The notes under the pieces are model-generated. The model saw only the letters and a program-made list of their open reading frames with translations. It was not told where the DNA came from and made no database searches. A DNA stretch of 64,000 nucleotides from assembly GCF_004792685.1 (NCBI RefSeq), contig NZ_SRXT01000003.1, positions 310,001-374,000 on the forward strand. Reading direction: 5' to 3'. This DNA comes from Sphingomonas gei (GTDB taxonomy: Bacteria; Pseudomonadota; Alphaproteobacteria; Sphingomonadales; Sphingomonadaceae). Shown here one piece after another: positions 24,026 through 32,886 of this stretch (position 1 is the stretch's first letter; every line of letters starts with the position of its first letter). The position numbers and the translations under genes are program-made.

Positions 24026-25441
24026 ATGAACCAGACCGCCGAGAGGGCCAATATCGGCCTGATCAGCGCCATCGTCGCGGTCGCGACGATCGGCGGATTG
24101 CTTTTCGGATATGACAGCGGCGCCGTGAACGGCACCCAGCCGGGGCTCAAGGCGGCGTTCGCGCTCGACGATGCCGGGCTCGGCTTCACCGTCGGATCGC
24201 TGCTGATCGGCTGCGTCATCGGCGCGTTCTCCGCGGGCACGCTGGCCGACCGGATGGGCCGCCGAAACGTGATGCGGGTCGCCGCGATCCTCTTCCTCAT
24301 CGGCGCATTGGTCCAGGGGCTGGCGCACGATCACACCATCTTCGTCGTCGCCCGGATCCTCGGCGGCATGGCGGTGGGCGCCGCTTCGGTGCTGTCGCCG
24401 GCCTATATCTCCGAAGTCGCGCCGGCGAACATCCGTGGGCGGATGACGACGGTCCAGCAGATCATGATCATCACCGGCCTTACTGCCGCGTTCGTGGTCA
24501 ATTATTACCTTGCCGGAGCGGCAGGCGCATCGACCAACCCGTTCTGGGGTGGGATCGAAGCGTGGCGCTGGATGTATCTGATGCAGGCGCTGCCCGCCGC
24601 GGTGTTTCTGATCGCCTTGTTCTTCATCCCGGAGAGCCCGCGCTATCTCGTCTCCAAGGGACGCAATCCGGATGCGCTTCGCGTGCTGACGTCGCTGTTC
24701 GGCCCGACTGAGGGCGGGCTCAAGCTCGCCGAGATCCAGGCGAGCTTCTCGGTCGACCACAATCCGCGGCTCAGCGACGTGCTGACTCCAACGGGTGGCC
24801 GCGGTTTCCTTGGTCTTCGCTCAATCGTCTGGGCTGGCTTGCTGCTCGCAGTGTTCCAGCAGCTCGTCGGGATCAACGTGATCTTCTATTACGGCTCGAC
24901 CCTGTGGCAGGCGGCCGGCTTCAGCGAGGCGGACTCGCTGCTGATCAACATCGTCTCTGGCTTCGTCTCGATCGCCGCCTGCTTCGTTACCATCGCCGTG
25001 ATCGACAAGATCGGCCGCAAGCCGCTGCTGCTGATCGGTTCGGCGGGGATGGCAGTCACCTTGTTCGCGATGGTCTATGCGTTCAGCCAGGGCGCGCTGG
25101 TCGACGGCAAGCTGGTCCTGCCGGGGCAGAGCGGGTTGATCGCGGTGGTCGCCGCCAATCTCTATGTGATCTTCTTCAACGTCAGCTGGGGCCCGGTGAT
25201 GTGGGTGATGCTCGGCGAGATGTTCCCGAACCAGATCCGCGGCTCGGCGCTGGCGGTTTGCGGCTTCGCGCAGTGGTTCGCCAATTACCTGATCGCGCAG
25301 GCGTTTCCGATCATGCTGGCGGGTATCGGGCTCGCCCGTAGCTACAGCTTCTACGCGATCTGCGCGGTGATCAGCTTCTTCCTCGTCCAGCGGTTCATCC
25401 AGGAAACCAAGGGCAAGGAACTCGAGGCGATGGAAGGCTGA
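24026..25441 (+). CDS. XylE-like sugar:H+ symporter (MFS sugar porter)
   Basis: A 471-residue, 12-span protein with all sugar-porter signatures: LFGYDSGAVNGTQ at helix 1, ADRMGRRNVM in loop 2-3, PESPRYLVSKGR before the central loop, QQLVGINVIFYYG in helix 7, DKIGRKPLLLIG in loop 8-9 and the C-terminal ETKGKE. It moves a pentose or hexose with a proton into the cytoplasm; the neighbouring xylonate dehydratase and xylan genes point to xylose. The ATG at 24026 has AGGAGAGG eight bases upstream. It follows the lacI gene by 85 bp with a degenerate operator between, and precedes xylD on the same strand. Confidence 0.92.
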   Translation: MNQTAERANIGLISAIVAVATIGGLLFGYDSGAVNGTQPGLKAAFALDDAGLGFTVGSLLIGCVIGAFSAGTLADRMGRRNVMRVAAILFLIGALVQGLAHDHTIFVVARILGGMAVGAASVLSPAYISEVAPANIRGRMTTVQQIMIITGLTAAFVVNYYLAGAAGASTNPFWGGIEAWRWMYLMQALPAAVFLIALFFIPESPRYLVSKGRNPDALRVLTSLFGPTEGGLKLAEIQASFSVDHNPRLSDVLTPTGGRGFLGLRSIVWAGLLLAVFQQLVGINVIFYYGSTLWQAAGFSEADSLLINIVSGFVSIAACFVTIAVIDKIGRKPLLLIGSAGMAVTLFAMVYAFSQGALVDGKLVLPGQSGLIAVVAANLYVIFFNVSWGPVMWVMLGEMFPNQIRGSALAVCGFAQWFANYLIAQAFPIMLAGIGLARSYSFYAICAVISFFLVQRFIQETKGKELEAMEG

Positions 25442-25467
25442 GCCTTCCGCGTCGTTGAAAGTAAAGC

Positions 25468-25495
25468 CGTCATCCCGGCGCGAGCCGGGATGACG
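25468..25495. repeat. Perfect palindrome CGTCATCCCGGC / GCCGGGATGACG
   Basis: Twelve perfectly paired bases around a GCGA loop between the porter and xylD. It belongs to the same repeat family as 16625 and 27300; it may also attenuate transcription into xylD. Confidence 0.8.
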
Positions 25496-25515
25496 ATTGG
25501 AGTAGTCCGAACGCC

Positions 25516-27291
25516 ATGACCCGCACCCCCGCCCGCCCGTTCCGCTCGCGCGAATGGTTTGCCGCGCCCGGCCGCAGCGACATGGCGGCGCTCTATCTCG
25601 AGCGCTTCATGAACTATGGCATCACCCCCGACGAACTGCGCGGCGGCAAGCCGATCATCGGGATCGCGCAATCGGGCAGCGACATCGCGCCGTGCAACCG
25701 GATCCATCTGGAGACGGTCAAGCGCGCGCGCGAAGGGATCCTCGCGGCGGGCGGCGTGCCGATGGAATTCCCGCTCCACCCGATCTTCGAGAATTGCCGC
25801 CGGCCGACCGCGGCGCTGGATCGCAACCTGGCCTATCTCGGGCTGGTCGAGATCCTCAACGGCTATCCGATCGACGCGGTGATCCTGACCACCGGCTGCG
25901 ACAAGACCACGCCGTCGTCGCTGATGGCGGCTTCCACTGTCGACATTCCGGCGATCGTGCTGTCGGGCGGGCCGATGCTCGATGGCTGGCATGAAGGCGA
26001 ATTGGTCGGATCGGGCACGGTAATCTGGCGCAGTCGGCGCAAGCTGGCGGCGGGCGAGATCGACGAAGAGGAATTCCTCCGCCGCGCCACGGACAGCGCG
26101 CCGTCCTCGGGCCATTGCAACACGATGGGCACCGCATCGACGATGAACTCGATTGCCGAGGGGCTGGGGATGAGCCTGCCGGGCTGCGCGATGATCCCGG
26201 CGCCGTATCGCGAGCGCGGGCAGATGGCGTATGAGACCGGGCGGCGGATCGTCGACATGGCGTATGAGGATCTGCGGCCCTCGAAGATATTGAGCAAGGC
26301 GAGCTTCCTCAACGCGATCAAATTGCTCACTGCGATCGGCGGGTCGACCAACGCCCAGCCGCACCTGGTCGCGATGGCACGGCATGCCGGGATCGACATC
26401 ACGCCCGACGACTGGCGCTCGGGCTATGACCTGCCGCTGGTGGTCAACATGCAGCCCGCGGGCGAATTCCTGTCTGAGCGCTTCCACCGCGCCGGCGGCA
26501 TCCCCGCAGTGCTCACCGAGATGCTCGCCAACGGTGCGCTCGACGGCAGCGTCCTCACCTGCACCGGCAAGACGCTTGCCGAGAATGTCGCCGCCGCGCA
26601 GGTCCGCGACCGCGACGTGATCCTGCCCTGGGATGCGCCACTCAAGGAAAAGGCGGGGTTCCTCGTGCTTTCGGGCAACCTGTTCGACATGGCGATCATG
26701 AAGACCAGCGTGATCTCCGACGATTTCCGCGCGCGCTATCTGTCGCGGCTGGGCGCCGAGGGGGTGTTCGAGGGAAGGGCGATCGTGTTCGACGGATCGG
26801 ACGATTATCACCACCGGATCAACGATCCCGCGCTGGAGATCGATGCGAACTGCATCCTGGTGATCCGCGGTTCGGGGCCGATCGGCTGGCCCGGATCGGC
26901 CGAAGTGGTCAACATGCAGCCGCCCGATCATTTGATCCAGCAGGGGATCCTGAGCCTGCCGACCTTGGGCGACGGGCGCCAATCGGGGACTTCGGACAGC
27001 CCGTCGATCCTCAATGCCTCGCCGGAGAGCGCGGCGGGTGGCGGGCTGGCCTGGCTGCGGACGGGCGACATGGTCCGCATCGATCTCAATGCCGGGACTT
27101 GCGACGCGCTGGTCGACGAAGCCGAGATCGCGCGGCGCAAGCTGGAGCCGGCGCCACCGGTTCCGGCGAGCAATACGCCATGGGAGGAATTGTACCGCGA
27201 GAAGACGGGGCAACTAAGCGAGGGTGGGGTGCTGGACTTCGCGCTGAAGTATCGGCGGACGAGCGAGAAGGTGCCGCGGCACAATCACTGA
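25516..27291 (+). CDS. xylD: D-xylonate dehydratase, IlvD/Edd family (Weimberg pathway)
   Basis: A 591-residue dehydratase, the same length as I recall for Caulobacter XylD. The three cluster-binding cysteines are visible: Cys60 (DIAPCNRIH), Cys128 ([11 protein letters not shown]) and Cys201 ([12 protein letters not shown]). The family removes water from sugar acids with a [2Fe-2S] cluster and Mg2+; here D-xylonate to 2-keto-3-deoxyxylonate. L-arabinonate or other pentonates are possible substrates. It lies 74 bp after the sugar porter, separated by a palindromic repeat, and no good LacI-type operator is directly in front, so it is probably read through from the porter. xylC, xylB and xylX are about 4 kb away on the other strand. 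Confidence 0.93.
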   Translation: MTRTPARPFRSREWFAAPGRSDMAALYLERFMNYGITPDELRGGKPIIGIAQSGSDIAPCNRIHLETVKRAREGILAAGGVPMEFPLHPIFENCRRPTAALDRNLAYLGLVEILNGYPIDAVILTTGCDKTTPSSLMAASTVDIPAIVLSGGPMLDGWHEGELVGSGTVIWRSRRKLAAGEIDEEEFLRRATDSAPSSGHCNTMGTASTMNSIAEGLGMSLPGCAMIPAPYRERGQMAYETGRRIVDMAYEDLRPSKILSKASFLNAIKLLTAIGGSTNAQPHLVAMARHAGIDITPDDWRSGYDLPLVVNMQPAGEFLSERFHRAGGIPAVLTEMLANGALDGSVLTCTGKTLAENVAAAQVRDRDVILPWDAPLKEKAGFLVLSGNLFDMAIMKTSVISDDFRARYLSRLGAEGVFEGRAIVFDGSDDYHHRINDPALEIDANCILVIRGSGPIGWPGSAEVVNMQPPDHLIQQGILSLPTLGDGRQSGTSDSPSILNASPESAAGGGLAWLRTGDMVRIDLNAGTCDALVDEAEIARRKLEPAPPVPASNTPWEELYREKTGQLSEGGVLDFALKYRRTSEKVPRHNH

Positions 27292-27299
27292 CGCGCCCG

Positions 27300-27381
27300 T
27301 CGTCATCCTGGAGAAAGCCGGGATCGCGTGCGACGACGTCGCGCCCGCGGCCTGAGATCCCGGCTTTCGCCGGGATGACGG
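27300..27381. repeat. Palindromic repeat (CATCC...AAAGCCGGGATC / GATCCCGGCTTTCGCCGGGATG)
   Basis: Inverted arms CGTCATCCTGGAGAAAGCC and GGCTTTCGCCGGGATGACG flank a ~35-bp centre between xylD and the GNAT gene. Same family as the copies at 16625 and 25468. Confidence 0.8.
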
Positions 27382-27390
27382 AGAGGAAGC

Positions 27391-28077
27391 ATGGAGCAGC
27401 CGCACCCGCTCGATCGCCCCGCCTGGACCGCGCTGTGCACCCGGCAGCAGCCGCTGGCCCGGGGCGAGGGGCGCGCACTGCGTTATGACCGCGATTATGC
27501 GATCTTCGCCGCGGTCGGCGACCACGCCCCCGCCTCGCTGGAAGCACTGGGCGCGCTGATCGCGGCCACCGGGCCGGCGATCGTGCTGCAAAAGGATCGG
27601 TTGCCGCCGGTGCCCGGCACCGTGGCGGTCAAGCGTCGCATGGGCGTGCAGATGGTGGCGGAAACGCTGTCGGGCAGCGGCGCGCTCGACTTCCTCGAAC
27701 TCGGTGACGGCGACGCGGCGGAAATGCTCGCGCTCGCGACGCTGACCGAGCCGGGCCCGTTCTTCGCGCGGACGCACCGGCTGGGTGCGTTCATCGGCAT
27801 CCGCGATTCCGGGCGGCTGGTGGCGATGGCGGGCGAGCGGACGAAGCCCGAGGGGTTCACCGAAGTCAGCGGAGTCTGCACCCATCCAGACTGGCGCGGA
27901 CGCGGCTATGCCGGCGGGCTGATGCGCGTGGTGGCGGCGCGGATCGCCGCGCGGGGCGAGACGCCGTTCCTCCATGCCTATGCCGATAATCGCGGCGCGA
28001 TCACGCTGTATGAGAGCTTGGGGTTTCGGTTGCGGTGCGAGGTTAATGTGGCGGTGCTGGAGCCGGAAGCAGGGTAG
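27391..28077 (+). CDS. GNAT-family N-acetyltransferase (FR47-like)
   Basis: A 228-residue protein with a GNAT fold in its C-terminal half: the acetyl-CoA-binding stretch EVSGVCTHPDWRGRGYAGGLM (with R-G-R-G-Y-A as the pyrophosphate loop) and the terminal NRGAITLYESLGFRL. The N-terminal ~110 residues form an FR47-type substrate domain. GAGAGGA precedes the ATG. The acceptor is unknown; such proteins acetylate amines, peptides or antibiotics. It is the last gene of the porter-xylD direction but is separated by a repeat, and nothing ties it to xylose metabolism. Confidence 0.88.
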   Translation: MEQPHPLDRPAWTALCTRQQPLARGEGRALRYDRDYAIFAAVGDHAPASLEALGALIAATGPAIVLQKDRLPPVPGTVAVKRRMGVQMVAETLSGSGALDFLELGDGDAAEMLALATLTEPGPFFARTHRLGAFIGIRDSGRLVAMAGERTKPEGFTEVSGVCTHPDWRGRGYAGGLMRVVAARIAARGETPFLHAYADNRGAITLYESLGFRLRCEVNVAVLEPEAG

Positions 28078-28119
28078 GGATCGTGGAGGGGGACGGCGGT
28101 TATCGCCCAGAAACGGACG

Positions 28120-28545
28120 CTACCGCTGGATCGCTCGAAACCGCGCCGCGATGATTGATCCGCCGAAAAAGAGCATTGCGCACCCGGCCCCCACGTACAC
28201 CGTGGCGAGCGCCATGTTTGATTCGTTGAATCCCGAAACCAATCCGACGACGCCGAAGATTAGGGCGAAAATCGCCATTCTGAACGGCATTGTCTGCAAG
28301 AGCTTCCATGCCACCGGACCGTATGCTCGCTTTGGCGTTGTTTGTCGTCCTGCCAATGACTTACGCCACGCGCGTCTTGATCCAAACACCGGAATGTTAA
28401 GATACCCCTCTCTTTCCTCTGGCGTTACCGGAATACCGCGTGACCAACGATAATGATAATACACGAAACCGTGTTCGGTTTGCTCGAAGCTAAGTGCCAA
28501 CATTTCGCGCTGCTGCGCTGGAGACGTTAGTGTCATAGCGGCCAT
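28120..28545 (-). CDS. Two-span membrane protein, unknown function
   Basis: About 141 residues from the ATG at 28545 (a second ATG is at 28536). The N-terminal ~80 residues are hydrophilic (QREMLALSFEQTEHGFVYYHYRW, basic centre SRRAWRKSLAGRQ), followed by two membrane segments (FRMAIFALIFGVVGLVSGF and ALATVYVGAGCAMLFFGG) and a basic end. I recognise no family. The frame is open to 28713, but that extension is low-quality sequence. Convergent with the GNAT gene; base composition is lower in GC than its neighbours. Confidence 0.55.
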   Translation of the reverse strand: MAAMTLTSPAQQREMLALSFEQTEHGFVYYHYRWSRGIPVTPEEREGYLNIPVFGSRRAWRKSLAGRQTTPKRAYGPVAWKLLQTMPFRMAIFALIFGVVGLVSGFNESNMALATVYVGAGCAMLFFGGSIIAARFRAIQR

Positions 28546-28660
28546 GCTAGTGCCGAACCCGCGAAACGCCAATGGCAGCTTGCCATCACCTGTCGCCGTT
28601 TGGGGTATTGATCCGTACGGCGCGACTGGTCGCGAGGGCAAACCGATGCAGGCTGTTCGA

Positions 28661-29146
28661 CTACCGCGCCGGCCGGCACGGTTTCCCCTCATATTGGTGA
28701 CGCTGGAGCACATAGGCCTTGCCGTTCCAGCGCTGGACCGGGAAGCAGAAGCCCTGGCCGCCGATTTCGAGATCGGGCCAGCCGCCCATGCCCTTGGTCG
28801 CGAGAATCGTGAGGATTCCCGCGCCGTCGGTAATCCGCTTCCACGTCTGATCGGCCTGCTTGCTGACCAAATTGTAGCCCATCTCGTCGCCGCCGAAACA
28901 GGCGATGCTGCCTTCGGTGATCACTGCCTCGGGCCGGCCGTCGCCATTGAGATCGCGGAAGGTCTCGATCTTGCCAGGGGTATAGCTGGCGCTGCCGGGA
29001 TCGCCGCATGCTTGCCACTGGCTGCCGTGCTTCTTGAAGCCGGCCGCCTTGAACGCCGCGGCCTGGTCGGCCGAGGAAAGGATGATCTGCGCCGCCGCGG
29101 GCGTTGCGAGAGCCAGCAGGGCGAGCAGAGTGTATCGAATCGGCAT
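28661..29146 (-). CDS. Exported hypothetical protein with FG-GAP-like Ca-binding loop
   Basis: A 161-residue protein with a clean signal peptide (MPIRYTLLALLALATPAAAQ). The mature part contains TFRDLNGDGRPEAVITEG, an Asp-x-Asn-Gly-Asp-Gly calcium-binding-type turn, and four cysteines (QACGDP, IACFGG, GFCFPV, KPCRPA) that could form two disulfides. Probably periplasmic. The family name is not known to me. It lies 16 bp upstream-side of the small 86-residue gene on the same strand, so both could be one unit. Confidence 0.68.
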   Translation of the reverse strand: MPIRYTLLALLALATPAAAQIILSSADQAAAFKAAGFKKHGSQWQACGDPGSASYTPGKIETFRDLNGDGRPEAVITEGSIACFGGDEMGYNLVSKQADQTWKRITDGAGILTILATKGMGGWPDLEIGGQGFCFPVQRWNGKAYVLQRHQYEGKPCRPAR

Positions 29147-29162
29147 GATCTGTCCCTTCGCT

Positions 29163-29423
29163 TCAATCGTCTCCGTTTCCAGCCATCAGGTCCATGAAGT
29201 TGCGTGCGGCTTCGCGGTCGGCTTCGTCCTTGAACGCGACATCGAGATCGGGGGCGTTGCCGAGGATGTGGAGGAGCGCCCATAAGGCGAAGCGGCGATT
29301 GCGGTCCTTTTCGAGGCCAAGGTCGACGCGGATGCGATCGGTGCCGTCGGCGAGCGCGTCGGGGCTGAGCGTGGCGGGGTCGGCGGTGCCGAAATAGCGG
29401 CGGAGCTGATCGTCGAAGTTCAT
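29163..29423 (-). CDS. Small conserved-type acidic protein, unknown function
   Basis: An 86-residue soluble protein, MNFDDQLRRYFGTADPATLSPDAL at its start and rich in Asp and Arg. The segment NRRFALWALLHILGNAPDLDVAF looks helical and the C-terminus (REAARNFMDLMAG) amphipathic. The layout is that of a small cytoplasmic adaptor; I cannot name its family. It is followed 16 bp later by the exported hypothetical gene in the same direction, which suggests a shared transcript. Confidence 0.62.
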   Translation of the reverse strand: MNFDDQLRRYFGTADPATLSPDALADGTDRIRVDLGLEKDRNRRFALWALLHILGNAPDLDVAFKDEADREAARNFMDLMAGNGDD

Positions 29424-29475
29424 GGGGCTCTGCCTATGCGAAATCGCCCGGGACGCAAGCCGGCGCGGGGGGCGG

Positions 29476-30201
29476 TCAACCGACCACCGTGTGGAGGAAG
29501 CTCCGCCACAGGCCGGTCTGGCTGAAGGTGAGGCGGAACAGCTGCGACGCGAGCAGGAAGCCGCCGCCTGCCAGCGTCGCCGGATGGACGCGGCCGCGCT
29601 GGCGCAGGTCGAACGCCACGAGGGCGAGCAGGAACAGATCGGAGAGGAGCATGCCGCCGACCGGCGGCGTGACGGCGTTGGTTGCCATGCGCGTGATGCG
29701 CGCCAGCGGCGTGGTGGCGAGCGCGACGGTGGCGAGCAGCATCAGGCGCTTGTGGTGCGCCGGGCGCTGCCGCACGGCAATCCCCGCTGTAAAGAGGACG
29801 GCGAACGCGGTGATCGCGCCGAGCGGGAAGATCGGCGGCGCGCCATGGCGGACCGCGGCGTGGAGGTTGGCGCGGGCAAGCGTGATCGTCGTCACCACGC
29901 CGACTACGAACACGAGCACCGCCAGCGCCGCGCCCGCCATCCCGGTGCGGCGATGCCAACGGACATTGCCGGTACCGATCAACCAGTTCTGTCCGGCGTA
30001 GAGGATCATCCACGCACTGAACACCACGCCGTGGAGATGGACGAGCGGGCCCAGCGCGGGCGCAGCGGTGAAATAGGAGAGATAATAAGTCGGCGCGAAG
30101 CCGAGCAATGTCACCAGCACCAGCGCGACTGCGGCACCGCCGAAGAATATCCGGTCTGGGTAAGCGCGGCTGCGCGGCGGCGTTGCTGCCAGAGTTGCCA
30201 T
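29476..30201 (-). CDS. Seven-span inner-membrane protein, unknown function
   Basis: A 241-residue protein with about seven membrane helices. Its second helix region LVHLHGVVFSAWMILYAGQNWLI and the following WHRRTGMAG are features I recall from a family of uncharacterised bacterial membrane proteins, where conserved histidines on helices 2-3 (HLHG, WHRR) might bind heme or metal. It is divergent from a marR-type gene across a 340-bp gap that contains several AT-rich inverted repeats, so MarR may regulate it. AAGG precedes the ATG. Confidence 0.7.
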   Translation of the reverse strand: MATLAATPPRSRAYPDRIFFGGAAVALVLVTLLGFAPTYYLSYFTAAPALGPLVHLHGVVFSAWMILYAGQNWLIGTGNVRWHRRTGMAGAALAVLVFVVGVVTTITLARANLHAAVRHGAPPIFPLGAITAFAVLFTAGIAVRQRPAHHKRLMLLATVALATTPLARITRMATNAVTPPVGGMLLSDLFLLALVAFDLRQRGRVHPATLAGGGFLLASQLFRLTFSQTGLWRSFLHTVVG

Positions 30202-30433
30202 GCCTTGCTTCCTTCGCAGCCGTCGTTCGATATATTCTGCATCCTGCAGGTCTTCGGGGATTGGATAGATTCGACGTTATCCGGGCGAGTCGGATCTGGC
30301 CCGGCACGCCTCCGCTGCGCAGCGAAAATGCTTGCAAATGGTGGGATTCCGAGGCGTAATTGCATCGCGTACGATGCTATTACCCCTCCCGGCCTGCGCT
30401 CTTGGACCCGCAACCAGCGTGAATAGCTTGGCT

Positions 30434-30525
30434 CCAAGATAAACTTCTTGACTTGGAGATAAGTATCTTGTCTTAAAGATTCTTATCTTTTTGTTGAGAT
30501 GCACGACGTCGAGATAGATGTCTCG
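30434..30525. promoter_or_regulatory. AT-rich cluster of inverted repeats, probable MarR control region
   Basis: Three dyads lie in under 100 bp: CCAAG (30434) with CTTGG (30452), AGATAAG (30457) with CTTATCT (30482), and CGAGA (30510) with TCTCG (30521). The stretch is much richer in A/T than its surroundings and precedes the marR gene. The rest of 30202-30433 contains no gene I can support. Confidence 0.5.
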
Positions 30526-30542
30526 ATGTCGAGGGAGCTGCG

Positions 30543-31052
30543 ATGGCCGAGACCGATCTTGTCGACCAGCTGATTACCCTGTGGTCCGCGGCGATGCCCG
30601 AAGTGGACACCCGCGGGCTGTCGGTGCTCGGGCGCGCGCGGCGCGTGGCGCAGCGCGCGCGGCTGGCGGTCGAGCCCGTGCTCGCAAAGCAGGGCCTCGA
30701 TGAAGGCGGCTATGACGTGCTGGCGACGCTGCGTGCCGCGCCGCCGCCGCATCGGCTGCGGCCGACCGAGATCTATCGCGCGCTGGCGATTTCGTCGGGC
30801 GGGCTGACCGCGCGGCTCAACAAGCTCGAGGCGGCGCGGCTGGTGCGCCGGCCTGCGGCGACGGACGACAAGAGGAGCGTGTTCGTCGAGCTGTCTCCGC
30901 GGGGCAAGCAATTGGTCGAGCAGGGTTTTCGCGAGGAGATGGCGGTGCAGGCGCAGCTGATAGCGGGCCTTGCCGACAAGGAGCAATGGGTGCTTGCGAC
31001 ATTGCTCAAGAAGCTCGAGGCGACGATGGCGCAAAGCGAGCCTGCCCTCTGA
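30543..31052 (+). CDS. MarR-family transcriptional regulator
   Basis: A 169-residue winged-helix protein. The recognition region is TEIYRALAISSGGLTARLNKLEAARLVRR, the wing AATDDKRSVFVELSPRG, with dimerisation helices at both ends (ITLWSAAM...; KEQWVLATLLKKLEATM). MarR proteins repress by binding short palindromes and release on binding phenolic or other small ligands. A good GAGGGAG ribosome-binding site precedes the ATG. The AT-rich inverted repeats just upstream are the likely operator, shared with the divergent membrane-protein gene. Confidence 0.88.
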   Translation: MAETDLVDQLITLWSAAMPEVDTRGLSVLGRARRVAQRARLAVEPVLAKQGLDEGGYDVLATLRAAPPPHRLRPTEIYRALAISSGGLTARLNKLEAARLVRRPAATDDKRSVFVELSPRGKQLVEQGFREEMAVQAQLIAGLADKEQWVLATLLKKLEATMAQSEPAL

Positions 31053-31115
31053 ACCTCGGTTGTTATTGCTAAGCGTTCGCAGCCTTGTTGCGAAGCTATC
31101 GCAACGCGGCCCGGG

Positions 31116-32006
31116 TCAGACGCCTTCGCGGATCAGCATGCCGCTCTGGCCGGGGACGCTGACTTCGAAGCGGAACAGGTCGCCGGCATGTGGCTCCTTG
31201 GCGAGATCGGCGGGCGCGATATGCTTGTTGGCGGTGGTGGCGAAGACGGTCTTGAGGTCGGGGCCGCCGAACGCGATCTTGGTGATCGCGCTGACCGGGA
31301 ACCGGACTTCCTCGAGCAGTTCGCCGGCGGCCGAATAGCGGCGCACGCCCCAGCCATTGTACAGGCCGACCCAGACACAGCCTTCGCTGTCGACGGTCGG
31401 GCCGTCGGGATGACCCTCGGCATTGGGGATGCGGACGAATTCGCGGCGGTTCGCCAGCATGCCGTCGGCATCGATGTCGCAGGCGTAGATCACGCCGACC
31501 AGCGTATCGACATGGTAGAGGGTCTTGCCGTCGGGGCTGACCGCCGGGCCGTTGGTGATCGCCACTAGCGGGCTGGTCGCGACGCAGTGTCCGTCGGCGC
31601 CGAGGCGATAGATCGCGCCGGTGATGTCTTCCTCGCTGTCGTCCATGCTGCCGAACCACAGCCGGCCATTGGCGTCGACGGTGGCGTCGTTGAGGCGGTT
31701 GCCGGGCTTTCCGGGCTCAGGGGCGCAGATATGGGTGAAGCTGCCGTCGCGCTCGTCGAACTTGCTCAGCCCGGTCTGTAGCCCGGCGACGAAGCCGCCG
31801 CTCGCGATCGGCAGGATGAAGCCGATCTGGCCGGGCGCGTCCCAGCTGCGCGTCGCACCGTTCGCGGGGTCGAAGCGGTGGATCTTGTGGCTCTTGATGT
31901 CGACGAACCAGAGTGCCTGGTCGCGCTCGACCCAGACCGGGCCCTCGCCGAGCGGCGCCCCGAGCTGCCAGATGCTGACCGGCTCGGAAATCGCCACCTT
32001 GCTCAT
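31116..32006 (-). CDS. xylC: SMP-30/gluconolactonase-like xylonolactonase
   Basis: A 296-residue six-bladed propeller of the SMP-30/LRE family. Metal ligands are recognisable: Glu in LGEGPVW near the N-terminus, Asn in GNRLNDATVDANGRLWFGS (mid-protein), Asn in ITNGPAVSPDGKTLYHVDT, and Asp in EGHPDGPTVDSEGCVWVG. It opens D-xylono-gamma-lactone to xylonate in the Weimberg pathway; relatives act on gluconolactone or arabinolactone. It begins one base after the stop of the xylose dehydrogenase gene, so the two are translated together, and the order xylX-xylB-xylC strongly supports the assignment. Confidence 0.9.
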   Translation of the reverse strand: MSKVAISEPVSIWQLGAPLGEGPVWVERDQALWFVDIKSHKIHRFDPANGATRSWDAPGQIGFILPIASGGFVAGLQTGLSKFDERDGSFTHICAPEPGKPGNRLNDATVDANGRLWFGSMDDSEEDITGAIYRLGADGHCVATSPLVAITNGPAVSPDGKTLYHVDTLVGVIYACDIDADGMLANRREFVRIPNAEGHPDGPTVDSEGCVWVGLYNGWGVRRYSAAGELLEEVRFPVSAITKIAFGGPDLKTVFATTANKHIAPADLAKEPHAGDLFRFEVSVPGQSGMLIREGV

Positions 32007-32007
32007 C

Positions 32008-32805
32008 TCATCGCCACCCTGCGTCCACGAAATATTCGTGGCCCGTTACCAGCCGGGCGTCGTCGGAGGCAAGGAACAATGCCATCGCGGCGATATCGTC
32101 GGGGACCAGGCGGCCCTTGAGGCACTGCGCCTTGACGATCTCGGCCTCGCCTTCGGGGGTATACCATTGCATCTGGCGCGGCGTCTTGACGTTGCCGGGA
32201 ACGATGCAGACCGAGCGGATATTGTCGGGGCCGAGCTCGCGCGCGAAGCTGCGGGTAAGGCCTTCGATGCCGGCCTTGCAGGTCTGGTAGAGGGTGAGCT
32301 CCTCGAGCGCGAGATGCCACGAGATCGAGCCGAGATTGACGATCACCCCGCCGCCCTGTGCCTTCATCCCCGGAATCACCGATTGCGCGGCGAAGAACAA
32401 ATGTCGCAGATTCACCGCGATGCGGTTGTCCCAATATTCGGGAGTGACCTGCTCGATCGTGTGGCGATCGTCGTTGGCGGCATTGTTGATCAGCACGTCG
32501 AACGCGCCGTGCTCGTCGATCAGCGCCTTGATCTGAGCCTGCACCGCCGTGATGTCGGTAAGATCGCAGCGCTGGAAGACGGGGGCGATGTCCGCGCCGC
32601 TCAGGCTTTCGACCAGAGCCATGGAATCGTCCTCGGCGATGTCGAAGAACGTGACCTGCGCGCCCTGACGGACGAAACCTTCGACCATGCCGGCGCCGAT
32701 GCCCGAGCCGCCGCCGGTGATCAGCACGCGCTTGCCGCGGATGCTGGGATAGGTCGCCCGCTGATCGCGTGCGAGCGGCAGGTGGCTGGGATCAGCTTCG
32801 GACAT
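32008..32805 (-). CDS. xylB: NAD-dependent D-xylose 1-dehydrogenase, SDR family
   Basis: About 265 residues of classical SDR: cofactor loop TGGGSGIG (~30-37), NNAAND (~107), serine in LGSISWH, and catalytic Tyr-x-x-x-Lys in LYQTCK (~173-177). The stretches DDRH, GNVKTPRQ, WYTPEGEAEIV and CLKGR match what I remember of Caulobacter XylB. It oxidises D-xylose to xylonolactone, the first Weimberg step, in the cytoplasm. The ATG at 32805 is preferred (AGGAA upstream) over 32847. It is the middle gene of xylX-xylB-xylC; 81 bp separate it from xylX. Confidence 0.93.
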   Translation of the reverse strand: MSEADPSHLPLARDQRATYPSIRGKRVLITGGGSGIGAGMVEGFVRQGAQVTFFDIAEDDSMALVESLSGADIAPVFQRCDLTDITAVQAQIKALIDEHGAFDVLINNAANDDRHTIEQVTPEYWDNRIAVNLRHLFFAAQSVIPGMKAQGGGVIVNLGSISWHLALEELTLYQTCKAGIEGLTRSFARELGPDNIRSVCIVPGNVKTPRQMQWYTPEGEAEIVKAQCLKGRLVPDDIAAMALFLASDDARLVTGHEYFVDAGWR

Positions 32806-32886
32806 GGAGCGGGCGAATTCCTGTGAGCGCACGGAGCGCGGGAGCATGGTTGCCGTAGGCGTTTGGTTGGCTAACGAAAGCCGTTT

